Shown here in pieces: positions 47,344 to 56,400 of a stretch of 64,000 bases of DNA. Position numbers and translations under genes: made by a program. The stretch's first letter is position 1; the number at the start of each line of letters is the position of its first letter. Source of the DNA: Breznakibacter xylanolyticus (lineage in GTDB: Bacteria > Bacteroidota > Bacteroidia > Bacteroidales > Marinilabiliaceae); contig NZ_QKZK01000001.1 of the NCBI RefSeq assembly GCF_003254275.1, positions 41,364 through 105,363 on the forward strand. The letters are read 5' to 3'. The notes beneath the pieces are model-generated. The model saw only the letters and a list, made by a program, of their open reading frames with translations. It did no database searches and had not been told where the DNA came from.

Positions 47344-48810
47344 ATGAAACGATTGTTCATCCTGATTATGATTTGCTCGTTGGGCTCGGCAGGTGTGACG
47401 GCTCAGGCTCCGGCTGAGGAGAGTGAGTTGCAACTGTTGGTCAATAAGGCGTTACAGCACAGCGAGGCATTAAAAATCCGGCAACTGGAGGTCGAGAAGT
47501 CGCGCATTGATCGTCGACGTGCTTATTCGGCCTATCTGCCAAAAATCACGGCTGAGGCGTCTTATACCTATATGAATGCGCCCATCGAGTTTCCCGATGA
47601 CTTGAAGATGTTGCTTTCGAAGACGCAAACACTGTTGGTGAAGGAAACGGCTGCCATGGCCACTTTTCAGTTGCCTGCGGGGACGCAGGGAAAGGTCGAT
47701 TTTTCGACTCCCTATCAGGTTACATTGCCCGATGGTACGGCGATGCAAACGTCCCTGGGGACATTGGTGCAACAAAACACCAAGGAGATTCCTCCCATTC
47801 AGGAGCGCGACTTTATGAAGGCCAATATCAATGCTCAGATGCTGCTTTTTAGCGGACTGAAGGTTCCCTATTCCCTTAAGGCGGCCAATCACCAAATTGC
47901 CGCGCGTAACTTGCAGTCGCAGGGGCAGGAGGCCGACATCATTCGCGAGGTGGTGGATGTGTACGATCAGTTGGCCGTGCTGGCACAGAGCGAGCAAACC
48001 ATCAATCAGACCGAGACGCTGCTCAACGAACAAAAGCGGTTCGTCGACAAGGCATTGGCCAACGGCCTGACCATCGATCTGAACCGTCAGAAGATTGACC
48101 TGGCCATTGAGCAACTAAAAGTGAAGCGCATTGAGCTCAACACCGGCCGTCAGTTGCTGAGCATGAAAATGGAGGAGCTCACCGGCGTACCGTCCTCTCA
48201 AATCATGGCCATGAGCCCGACAGTGGCGCCATGGGGTGTTTTAACGGGGGCGGAATCGGCCGATAATCGTCCGGAAATTAAGGCTTTGGATGAAGCCATT
48301 TTGGCCACTGATTACAAGCGGAAGTCCGAAAATACCGATTATCTGCCCAAAGTGATGGCCTTTGGAAAAAAGGAACTCATTACCGAAAGCCTCACCATGC
48401 TCGATCCTGAATGGTATGTGGGCGTGGGCGTGAAGTGGACGCTTTTTGATGGCATGACGGCGCGATACAATGCCCGCCAGAGCGCCATTGATCGCGACAT
48501 TCTTTCGCAACGGCGTAGCGAGACTTTGCAGATGGCCAATATCAAATTGGAAAAAGATCGGTTGGATGTGACTAAATGTAACCAATTGATTGAAACTGCC
48601 CATCGTCAAAAGGAACTGGCTGCCGGCATGGTGCGCCTGAGCCAGCGGCAGATGGAGCAGGGGTTGGTGACCATGAATGATCACCTGGCCGTGATTGCCG
48701 ATTACGAAAAGGCTTCGCTCAACCTCATTCGCTGCATTGCCGATCAACGTAAGGCCACTGCCGCTTATCTGCAATCGTCGGGAATGCTCACGCCTGAGAA
48801 TGTGAAGTGA
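47344..48810 (+). CDS. TolC family outer-membrane efflux protein
   Basis: 488 residues from the ATG at 47344: signal peptide (MKRLFILIMICSLGSAG, cleavage near AQA), then the long helices and short strands of the TolC fold, with the two internal repeats. The frame opens at 47317, but the later ATG gives the clean signal peptide. It provides the outer-membrane duct for the hlyD-permease pair downstream, in the usual tetR-tolC-hlyD-ABC order. Confidence 0.92.
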   Translation: MKRLFILIMICSLGSAGVTAQAPAEESELQLLVNKALQHSEALKIRQLEVEKSRIDRRRAYSAYLPKITAEASYTYMNAPIEFPDDLKMLLSKTQTLLVKETAAMATFQLPAGTQGKVDFSTPYQVTLPDGTAMQTSLGTLVQQNTKEIPPIQERDFMKANINAQMLLFSGLKVPYSLKAANHQIAARNLQSQGQEADIIREVVDVYDQLAVLAQSEQTINQTETLLNEQKRFVDKALANGLTIDLNRQKIDLAIEQLKVKRIELNTGRQLLSMKMEELTGVPSSQIMAMSPTVAPWGVLTGAESADNRPEIKALDEAILATDYKRKSENTDYLPKVMAFGKKELITESLTMLDPEWYVGVGVKWTLFDGMTARYNARQSAIDRDILSQRRSETLQMANIKLEKDRLDVTKCNQLIETAHRQKELAAGMVRLSQRQMEQGLVTMNDHLAVIADYEKASLNLIRCIADQRKATAAYLQSSGMLTPENVK

Positions 48811-48819
48811 GGAGGGTGG

Positions 48820-48848
48820 CAAAGTGGCAAAGCTGCAAAGTAGCAGAG
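48820..48848. repeat. 8-bp periodic array after tolC
   Basis: CAAAG begins at 48820, 48828 and 48836, with CAGAG at 48844: a strict 8-bp step. It is the reverse complement of the CTTTGGCA array at 52770. Confidence 0.65.
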
Positions 48849-48954
48849 TGAGGAAGAGATAGAGTGCAAGAGTGCATAAGATCAAGAAACATCGTGAGGA
48901 TAGCTGGATTTAGAGTCTGATAAGGAGTTAAAAGTAATACGAATCATTCCAAAG

Positions 48955-48977
48955 TCCCTCATTGGGGGATTGAGGGG
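48955..48977. repeat. Hairpin in the hlyD leader
   Basis: CCCTCA and TGAGGG enclose TTGGGGGAT, 18 bp before the hlyD start. I recall similar CCCTC..GGGGGATT sequences recurring between Bacteroidota genes; it could affect translation. Confidence 0.4.
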
Positions 48978-48994
48978 GCTAATTAATAAACACC

Positions 48995-49954
48995 ATGAAG
49001 AAAAACATGATAACCGCCATCGCCCTGGTTGTTTTATTGGGGGGATGTGCAACGGACAAGAGCAATGTCTTTGAAGGAAAAGTGAAACGGGAGACCATCT
49101 CCATTGCACCCAAATATGCCGGGCGCATTGAGCGGATATTGGTGAAAGAGGGCGACCGGGTGAAAGCCGGTGATACGCTGGCCATTCTCGAGATTCCCGA
49201 GGTGGAAGCCAAAAAGATGCAGGCCGAAGGCGCCTTGCATGCCGCCACCTGGCAGTATCAGATGGCTGTGAAAGGTGCCACAGCCGAGCAAAAGGATCAG
49301 GTGAACGCCATGTTTAAGGCCGCCAAGGAGCAGTATGAGTTTGCCGAGAAGTCGTTGGCACGTGTTCGCAACCTGTATAACGACAGTTTGGTGGCGCCTC
49401 AGGCCTACGACGAAGCCCTCACTAAATATCAGATGGCTCAGTCGCAGTACGAAGCTGCTTTGGCCAAACGTCAGGAGGTGATGGGCGGCCTGCGCGACGA
49501 ACAGGTGCAAATGGCGTTGGGGCAAAAGAAACAGGCCGAAGGTGCGGTCAAGGAGGCCGGTGTGGTGCTCTCCGAGCGTTTTGTGATTGCTCCTGCCGAT
49601 ATGACCATTGAGACCCTGGCGCTGCGCGAAGGTGAACTGGCATTGCCGGGTTACAACCTGGTGGTGGGGTACGATGCCCGCTCAACCTGGTTTCGATTTA
49701 CCATCAGTGAGGGACAAATTGCCCGTTTCGTTCAGGGGCAGAAGTACCATGTGACGCTTCCTTTTGAGCAAAACCGCTCCATTGAGGCCACACTGGTGAG
49801 CGTGACTGAGCTGGCCAAGTATGGCAATCGTTCGTCGTCGTATCCCAATCATGAGCCCGGCGAGGCCGTGTACGAGCTCAAACTGGTACCGGTGTCTGTT
49901 GCCGATGCAGCCAACCTGTTTACCAATTATAGTGTGAATCTCACCATCCAATAA
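48995..49954 (+). CDS. HlyD family periplasmic adaptor lipoprotein
   Basis: 319 residues: signal peptide with lipobox LLGGC, a biotinyl/lipoyl-like half motif (YAGRIERILVKEGDRVKAGD, about 34-53), a coiled coil of about 130 residues, and the second lipoyl half with a beta-barrel domain (RFTISEGQIARFVQGQ). It bridges the inner-membrane transporter to TolC. It lies between tolC and the permease and ends 8 bp before the latter. Confidence 0.92.
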   Translation: MKKNMITAIALVVLLGGCATDKSNVFEGKVKRETISIAPKYAGRIERILVKEGDRVKAGDTLAILEIPEVEAKKMQAEGALHAATWQYQMAVKGATAEQKDQVNAMFKAAKEQYEFAEKSLARVRNLYNDSLVAPQAYDEALTKYQMAQSQYEAALAKRQEVMGGLRDEQVQMALGQKKQAEGAVKEAGVVLSERFVIAPADMTIETLALREGELALPGYNLVVGYDARSTWFRFTISEGQIARFVQGQKYHVTLPFEQNRSIEATLVSVTELAKYGNRSSSYPNHEPGEAVYELKLVPVSVADAANLFTNYSVNLTIQ

Positions 49955-49962
49955 ATCCGCTC

Positions 49963-51204
49963 ATGTTCAGGAAACAATCTCAATCCAAGGGTCGGACATT
50001 GCGTCCTTCGCAACAGCGGCGCGACTGGCGCGTGGGGCCCTTCTCGTTCAAGCGTTTTATGACGCTGATGCAGCGCGAATGGCGGCTTTTCACCAGTAAC
50101 CAGGTGGCCATGCTCATTTTCATTGGGGCGCCTGTGGCCTATGCGCTCATCATCGGCCTGGTGTACAAGGGAGCCGCTTTGCGCGACCTGCCCGTGGCGG
50201 TGGTCGATCTCGACAACACGCCCCTGAGTAATAAGCTCATCGATGCGCTGGATGCCAACCAATACATCCGTGTGGCACGGGTGATGCCTGCCGCCGACAA
50301 TCCCCGCAGCCTGATGGTGGACGATCGCATGGCGGCCGTCATCACTATCCCCGACCGTTTTGAGGCCGATATTCAACAAAAGCGCCACCCCGAGGTGAAT
50401 GTGGATGTGGATGGTGCCAACATGCTCACGGCCAACTATGCATCGACCGGCATTCAGACCACATTGGCAGTGATGAACGCCGGCATGGAAATCGAAGGCC
50501 TCAAGAAAAAAGGCACCCCGGCGGCCATCGCGGCCGAGCAGTTCGAGTCGTTTAAAATCACCATCAACCGTTACTACAATCCTTCGTCGAACTATCTGCT
50601 GTTTCTCTTTCCCGGCATGCTGGGCACCATCATGCAACAGGTATTCCTCATTGTGCTGGCGCTGAGTTTTGCGCGCGAGTACGAGGATGGCACTTTTCGT
50701 GACTTGGTGCGTTACACGCGGCGTCCTCTCAATTTGCTGTTTGCCAAAACGGTGCCTTACTTTCTCATCGGCATCGCCATTTGGTTCCCGCTCATCAACA
50801 TCTTTTTTCCGGCTTTTCATTTGCAGATGCCGGCCAATCAATGGCTGTTTTATCTGGTGTCGGTGTTGTTCCTCTCGGCAGTGACTTTTATGGGGGTTGC
50901 CGTGAGCATCATGATGAAGAATCAGCTGAAAGCCACCGAAGTGCTCATGGTCATTGCCACGCCCAGCTTCATCATCAGCGGGCAAACGTGGCCCCTGGAA
51001 TACATGCCCAAGGGTGTGCAGATGCTCTCGAACACCATCCCGCTCACACACTATCTGCAGGCCTTTCGCGCCATGACCACTTATGGCGCCACAGCTGTGG
51101 AACTCAAGCCGCAAATCACTGCTTTGCTCATTCTCAATGGCGTGTTTTTGTTGATGGCATGGGGGGCACTCCGGTACAAGATTAAACGGGCACATATTAT
51201 TTAG
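49963..51204 (+). CDS. ABC-2 type transporter permease
   Basis: 413 residues in the YhhJ-like ABC-2 family: a first helix (about 45-65), a large periplasmic domain of about 150 residues (VAVVDLDNTPLSNKLIDAL), then five helices including LLFLFPGMLGTIMQQVF and PSFIISGQTWPLEYMP. Such permeases work with an ATPase subunit, but no ATP-binding gene is present in this operon, so the ATPase must be encoded elsewhere. The substrate is unknown. A terminator follows within 30 bp. Confidence 0.9.
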   Translation: MFRKQSQSKGRTLRPSQQRRDWRVGPFSFKRFMTLMQREWRLFTSNQVAMLIFIGAPVAYALIIGLVYKGAALRDLPVAVVDLDNTPLSNKLIDALDANQYIRVARVMPAADNPRSLMVDDRMAAVITIPDRFEADIQQKRHPEVNVDVDGANMLTANYASTGIQTTLAVMNAGMEIEGLKKKGTPAAIAAEQFESFKITINRYYNPSSNYLLFLFPGMLGTIMQQVFLIVLALSFAREYEDGTFRDLVRYTRRPLNLLFAKTVPYFLIGIAIWFPLINIFFPAFHLQMPANQWLFYLVSVLFLSAVTFMGVAVSIMMKNQLKATEVLMVIATPSFIISGQTWPLEYMPKGVQMLSNTIPLTHYLQAFRAMTTYGATAVELKPQITALLILNGVFLLMAWGALRYKIKRAHII

Positions 51205-51230
51205 AATGTCATTCGGCATCGAATGCGTGG

Positions 51231-51264
51231 AACGGGCAGGTGTATTACCTGCCCGTTTCTGTTT
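51231..51264 (+). terminator. Terminator of the efflux operon
   Basis: AACGGGCAGGT pairs perfectly with ACCTGCCCGTT around 5 nt; TCTGTTTTT follows. Confidence 0.85.
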
Positions 51265-51359
51265 TTGGGCTTGTCGATAATGGTGTGCCTAAAGGGTGGT
51301 GGTGTTGATGAATGACATTCGTTTTCCGTCATTCCACCATCACTTTTTTGCAATCATTT

Positions 51360-51466
51360 CTTCGACTCCGCTTCGATCTTTCTTCGGGACTGCTTCGGGG
51401 GTTCTTCGACCTTTCTTCGACTCGGCTTCGATACCGCTTCGACTATGGGTCGAAGCGGGTTCGAAG
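51360..51466. repeat. CTTCG array at exact 11-bp spacing
   Basis: CTTCG begins at 51360, 51371, 51382, 51393, 51404, 51415, 51426 and 51437, always 11 bp apart. The opposite orientation CGAAG follows at 51451 and 51462, again 11 bp apart. The junction forms a hairpin with arms CCGCTTCGA and TCGAAGCGG. It lies in the 448-bp gap between the efflux operon terminator and the thiL promoter; nothing else in that gap looks like a gene. Confidence 0.85.
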
Positions 51467-51622
51467 AAGGGGCGTAGTTGGTACGATGGTGGGGCGACCA
51501 CGGTGCGATGAATGGGGGAGAAGAAGGACTTTATGGGATAAGTCCGGAATTATAATCATACTGCTTTTCTATTTATCGTCCTTTTTTGTCCCCCCAATGG
51601 CGTGCCCCCTGCCTGATTTTTA

Positions 51623-51630
51623 TATTTTTG
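51623..51630 (+). promoter_or_regulatory. Promoter of thiL
   Basis: TATTTTTG matches TAnnTTTG, 22 bp before the ATG; no clear -33 box. Confidence 0.55.
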
Positions 51631-51652
51631 CAGGTTCAAATAACATTCAATC

Positions 51653-52696
51653 ATGGAGAAACAGAAAGGCGACAGTTTGAGCGGTTTAGGTGAGTTTGGG
51701 TTGATTGAGCACCTGTCGGCCCAATTTGAAAATAAGCACCCCGAGACCCTCAAGGGGATTGGCGATGATGCGGCAGTAATTGCCTCGACCAACGATCACA
51801 TGGTGGTGACCACCGATTTGCTGCTCGAAGGCATTCATTTCGATTTGACTTATACCCCCCTGCGTCACCTGGGCTACAAAGCAGTGGTGGTGAACGTGTC
51901 GGATGTATATGCCATGAACGCCCGTCCCAAGCAGATCACCGTGTCTATTGGCATGAGTTCCAAGATCTCGCTTGCAGCCATTGAGGAGCTGTATGAGGGC
52001 ATTCGACTGGCGTGTGAGCGTTATAATGTCGATTTGGTGGGGGGAGATACCTCAACATCGCTGACCGGGCTCACCATTTGCATCACCGCCATTGGCACCG
52101 TGAAACCGGGCAGGGAAGTGTATCGCAACGGCGCCAAGCCCAACGATCTGATATGTGTGAGTGGCGACCTGGGTGCGGCCTACATGGGTCTGCAACTGCT
52201 CGAGCGCGAGAAGCGCGTATTTGCCGGTAATCCCGGCGTGCAGCCCGACCTGAGTGGCTTCGACTATTTGCTCGAGCGACAGCTCAAGCCCGAAGCCCGC
52301 AAGGAAGTGGTGGAGTTTCTCGACCAGATTGGCGTACGGCCCACCTCGATGATCGACATTTCTGACGGTCTCTCATCCGAAATATTGCACATCTGCAAAC
52401 AGTCGGGCACCGGATGCCGCTTGTACGAAGAGAAAATTCCCATCGATCACCAAACCAGTGTGCTGGCCGAGGAGATGAACATCAATCCCGTGGTGGCGGC
52501 TCTCAATGGCGGTGAGGATTACGAGCTGCTGTTCACCATTTCGCTGGCCGACTACGAGAAGTTTCAGGGAGCCAAAACCAATGCCAACATCTACGCCATC
52601 GGGCACATCGCCCCCGCCGAGAAGGGGTGCTGCCTCATCACCGCATCCGGTTCGGAGGTTGAACTCAAGGCGCAGGGATGGGCAAACTTTGGGTGA
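51653..52696 (+). CDS. thiL: Thiamine-monophosphate kinase
   Basis: Phosphorylates thiamine monophosphate to the active diphosphate with ATP. The 347 residues show GEFGLIEHL, GIGDDAAVI (metal-binding Asp pair), TTDLLLEGIHFDL, NVSDVYAMNARP, VGGDTS, and DISDGLSSEI (about 235). The length and order are those of ThiL. It is followed 133 bp later by ruvA. No TPP riboswitch is apparent upstream, as expected for a kinase outside the synthesis operon. Confidence 0.95.
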   Translation: MEKQKGDSLSGLGEFGLIEHLSAQFENKHPETLKGIGDDAAVIASTNDHMVVTTDLLLEGIHFDLTYTPLRHLGYKAVVVNVSDVYAMNARPKQITVSIGMSSKISLAAIEELYEGIRLACERYNVDLVGGDTSTSLTGLTICITAIGTVKPGREVYRNGAKPNDLICVSGDLGAAYMGLQLLEREKRVFAGNPGVQPDLSGFDYLLERQLKPEARKEVVEFLDQIGVRPTSMIDISDGLSSEILHICKQSGTGCRLYEEKIPIDHQTSVLAEEMNINPVVAALNGGEDYELLFTISLADYEKFQGAKTNANIYAIGHIAPAEKGCCLITASGSEVELKAQGWANFG

Positions 52697-52766
52697 ACGT
52701 GCTAAATGCTTCATGTGCTTTGTCTCCTCGCAGTAAATCATAATTCTTTGCTGCTTTAACACTCTG

Positions 52767-52806
52767 TAGCTTTGGCACTTTGTCCCTTTGGCACTTTGCC
52801 ACTTTC
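52767..52806 (+). repeat. 8-bp periodic CTTTG array upstream of ruvA
   Basis: CTTTG begins at 52770, 52778, 52786 and 52794, with CTTTC at 52802: a strict 8-bp step with consensus CTTTGGCA. The first unit is preceded by TA, giving TAGCTTTG (52767-52774), a perfect -7 match, so the array may include the ruvA promoter. An inverted copy follows tolC (48820). Confidence 0.7.
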
Positions 52807-52829
52807 TTAAACCATTAACAACACGCACA

Positions 52830-53411
52830 ATGTACGAATATATCAAAGGAGAATTGGTGGAGCACAGCCCTGCGCATGCGGTGGTAGAGTGCGGAGCGAT
52901 GGGATATTTCATCAACATCTCGCTCAATACCTATACAGCCATTCAGGCGCTCAGGGAGGTACAGTTATATCTGCATCAGGTGGTTCGTGAGGATGCCCAT
53001 CTGCTGTTCGGGTTTGCCGACAAGGGCGAGCGCGATGTGTTTCGTCATCTCATCAGCGTGTCGGGGGTGGGGGTGAACACGGCTCGCATGATTTTGTCGT
53101 CGGCCTCGCCCGATGAGGTGCGTGCAGCCATTGTGGCCGAAAATGTCAACATCCTCAAATCGGTGAAAGGCATTGGTCTCAAAACAGCCCAGCGCGTGAT
53201 CATCGAGCTCAAAGACAAGCTCTCGAAGGAGCCTGTGGGCGAGAATTTTTTGAGCCTCCAAAACAATACCGCCCGCGAAGAAGCGTTATCAGCATTAGTC
53301 ATGTTAGGCTTTGCCAAGGCCGCCAGTCAAAAGGTGGTGGACAAGTTGTTGAGCGAACAGCCATCGGCGACAGTCGAATCGGTCATCAAGCAAGCCCTTA
53401 AGATGCTTTAA
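52830..53411 (+). CDS. ruvA: Holliday junction branch migration subunit RuvA
   Basis: Binds four-way DNA junctions and loads the RuvB motor. The 193 residues start MYEYIKGELVEHSP and contain an OB fold (1-62), helix-hairpin-helix motifs (VSGVGVNTARMIL, VKGIGLKTAQRVIIELKDKL) and the C-terminal RuvB-binding domain (about 140-193). The frame reaches back to 52788, but those residues come from the 8-bp repeat array; the ATG at 52830 gives the canonical start. sprA follows after 84 bp. Confidence 0.96.
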   Translation: MYEYIKGELVEHSPAHAVVECGAMGYFINISLNTYTAIQALREVQLYLHQVVREDAHLLFGFADKGERDVFRHLISVSGVGVNTARMILSSASPDEVRAAIVAENVNILKSVKGIGLKTAQRVIIELKDKLSKEPVGENFLSLQNNTAREEALSALVMLGFAKAASQKVVDKLLSEQPSATVESVIKQALKML

Positions 53412-53495
53412 AAATCGGCGGTGACACCAGACAGTCACTGTCTTCGTCATATTTTGTATCACCCATCCAAGCCCTCTTAAAACCCCGCATTTGCC

Positions 53496-56400
53496 TTGAA
53501 GAGATATACACGATACCGAATCACCGGACTGTTGATGGCCGGACTGGCTCTTTGGGCCATGGCTGCTGCGCCTGTGAATGCCGATTTCGATTACTCCGAT
53601 GCTTCGTTCATTGCGCCCCCGCTCCAGGATACGGTGCCGGTGGGCGACGAGCCTGTGGAGTTGCGTTACCCGTTGCGCGATGTGAGTGGTAATCCATACC
53701 TTGAATCGGAAGAGGGGGGCGTGATAGATCCCGGATTGCCCTCCAATATGGTGTATCGCAGCGAGTACGATCCGGTGACCAACCAGGTGACCCTTTATCG
53801 TCAGGTGGGCAACATGGATGTGCGATTGCCTTACACCATGACGCTGGAGGAGTATCAGAACGCCGACATGCGGAATTCCATCGTGGCTTATTGGCATCAG
53901 CGTCAGCAAATGGAAAGTGGACGATACGAAGGAATGTCGGGGTTTCATCCATCGTTCAAGTTTGGCGGAGAGGCCTTTAATGCCTTGTTTGGTAGCAATG
54001 TCATTGATGTGAAGCTGCAAGGGATGGCCGAACTCAAGGTGGGTCTGAGCACCACGCGCATCGACAACCCCACGCTGCAGGAGCGGTTGCGCAAAACCAC
54101 CACTTTCAATTTTGAGGAAAACATCCAGATGAACATCACCGGTAACATTGGTGATAAGCTCAAGCTGGGCATCAATTACAACACCGAGGCGCTGTTTGAT
54201 TTCGAGAACGAGGTGAAGCTCGAGTACACCGGTAAGGAAGATGAAATCATCCAGAAGATTGAAGCCGGTAACGTGTCGTTGCCATTGCCCGGGACGCTCA
54301 TCACCGGCAGCCAGAGTCTTTTTGGCGTAAAGACCGAGATGAAGTTTGGCCGACTGACAGTCACCTCTATCCTCTCGCAGCAAAAGGGTGAGTCGCAAGT
54401 CATCAACATCCAGGGGGGAGGTACCAAGCAGGAGTTCGACGTGAGCATCGACAAGTACGACAACCGACGCCACTTCTTTCTGGGGCATGCCTTTCGTGAC
54501 CGTTACGATGAGGCATTGGCCAATTTGCCCGTCATCAACTCGCCATATGTCATCAACAAAATTGAGGTGTGGGTGACCAATAAGAGCGGTAATTTCGAGA
54601 ACAGTCGCAACATCATCGGGTTCATTGACCTGGGGGAAGATGGGGCGAATCTGTCGAACAACTATTGGGCCGATGAGGCCGGCGTTATTCCCGATAACAA
54701 CGCCAACAACCTGTATCAGCAGATGACCACCACCTATGCCGGCATACGCGACATGAGTGGCGTGTCGACGACATTGCAACCCCTTACGGCTTATGATTTT
54801 GTGAGCGGTCGTGACTACGACAAGCTCGAGAATGCCCGCAAGCTCAACAGTTCTGAGTACACCCTCAATAGTCAATTGGGCTACATCTCGCTCAACACCG
54901 CCCTGCAGGCCGATGAGGTGCTGGCGGTGGCTTATCAGTACACCTATCGTGGTGAGGTGCACACCGTGGGGGAGTTCTCCACTCAGGGCATCGATGCCCC
55001 GCAGACCCTCATTTTGAAAATGATTAAGGGAACCTCTTTCTCGCCTAAAATTGCGACCTGGGATTTGATGATGAAAAACATCTACAGCATTGGCGCTTAT
55101 CAGGTCAATAAGGAGGATTTTAAGATGCAGGTGGTGTACACCAACGACTCCACCGGGTCGGACATCAACTATTTTCCCGAGGGCAACGACAACCTGAAGG
55201 GAAAGATGCTGTTGCGGGTGCTCAATCTCGACAACCTCAACAATAACCTCGATCCCACGCCCGATGGGGTGTTCGACTACATCGACGGGGTCACCATCTA
55301 TCAGCAAAACGGCCGTCTTATCTTTCCCATGGCCGAGCCTTTTGGGGCTTATCTGGAGAAGAAACTCGATGACACCGGCAACTCAACCCTCAAGGGCAAG
55401 TATGTGTTTAACGCGCTGTACGACTCCACGCAAACCGTCTCGACACAAACGGCATCCAAAAACAAGTTTCGGTTGAAGGGAAGCTATAAGTCGAGCTCCA
55501 GTTCGGAAATTTCGCTCAATGCCATGAACATCCCCCAAGGGTCGGTGGTGGTGACGGCCGGTGGCATTAAACTGACCGAGAACATCGACTATACGGTGGA
55601 TTATAACCTGGGCAAGATCAAAATCATCAACAGCGGATTGATGGAGTCGGGCTCCAATATTCAGGTGTCGCTCGAGAGCCAGTCGCTTTACAACACCCAA
55701 ACCAAAACGCTGATCGGGAGCCATTTTAATTATCAGTTCAACGAGAATTTTAACCTTGGCGCCACCGTGATGCACCTGAGTGAGCGCCCGATGACGCAAA
55801 AAGTCAACATTGGCGATGAGCCCATCTCTAACACCATTTGGGGGATGAACAGCTCGTACACCACCCAGTCGCAGGCCATCACCAACTGGCTTGACAAATT
55901 GCCTCTGCTATCGCTCAAAAAGGAGTCGAACATCACCGTCGAAGGAGAGTTTGCCCAGTTGCTGCCCGGTCACTCATCGGTGTTGCAGGATGGTGGAACA
56001 GCCTACATCGACGATTTTGAAGGCTCCAAGGTGTCGTACGACATGAAGAACATCACCGCATGGAAACTCTCGAGCGTGCCCCAGGGTCAAACCGCTTTGT
56101 TCCCCAATGCCGATTTGAGCAACGACCTGCGGTATGGTTTTGACCGTGCCAAGCTGGCCTGGTATGTCATCGACCCCCTCTTTTTGCGAAACTACTCCGA
56201 GACTCCCTCTCATATTAAGAGTGACGTAGACCAGTTGAGCAATCATTTTGTGCGTGAGGTGTACGAAGGCGAACTGTTTCCCGATAAGGAGACTGCTTAC
56301 GGTGAACCCACCAACATCTCGATGCTTAACCTGGCTTACTATCCGCGCGAGCGTGGCCCCTATAACTTCGACACCAGCCTGGATGTGAACGGCTTTTTGC

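Noticed and set aside
49927..51219. Minus-strand open frame (430 codons) opposite the ABC permease
   Set aside because: Antisense to a well-supported membrane protein; composition is His/Arg-rich and looks like no protein family.
51296..51680. Open frames across the 11-bp CTTCG array
   Set aside because: Translations are repeats of the array and run into thiL out of frame.
53304..55307. Long minus-strand open frame (667 codons) opposite sprA
   Set aside because: It is a shadow of sprA codon usage: low-complexity His/Val/Ile-rich translation, no recognisable domain, fully antisense to a certain gene.
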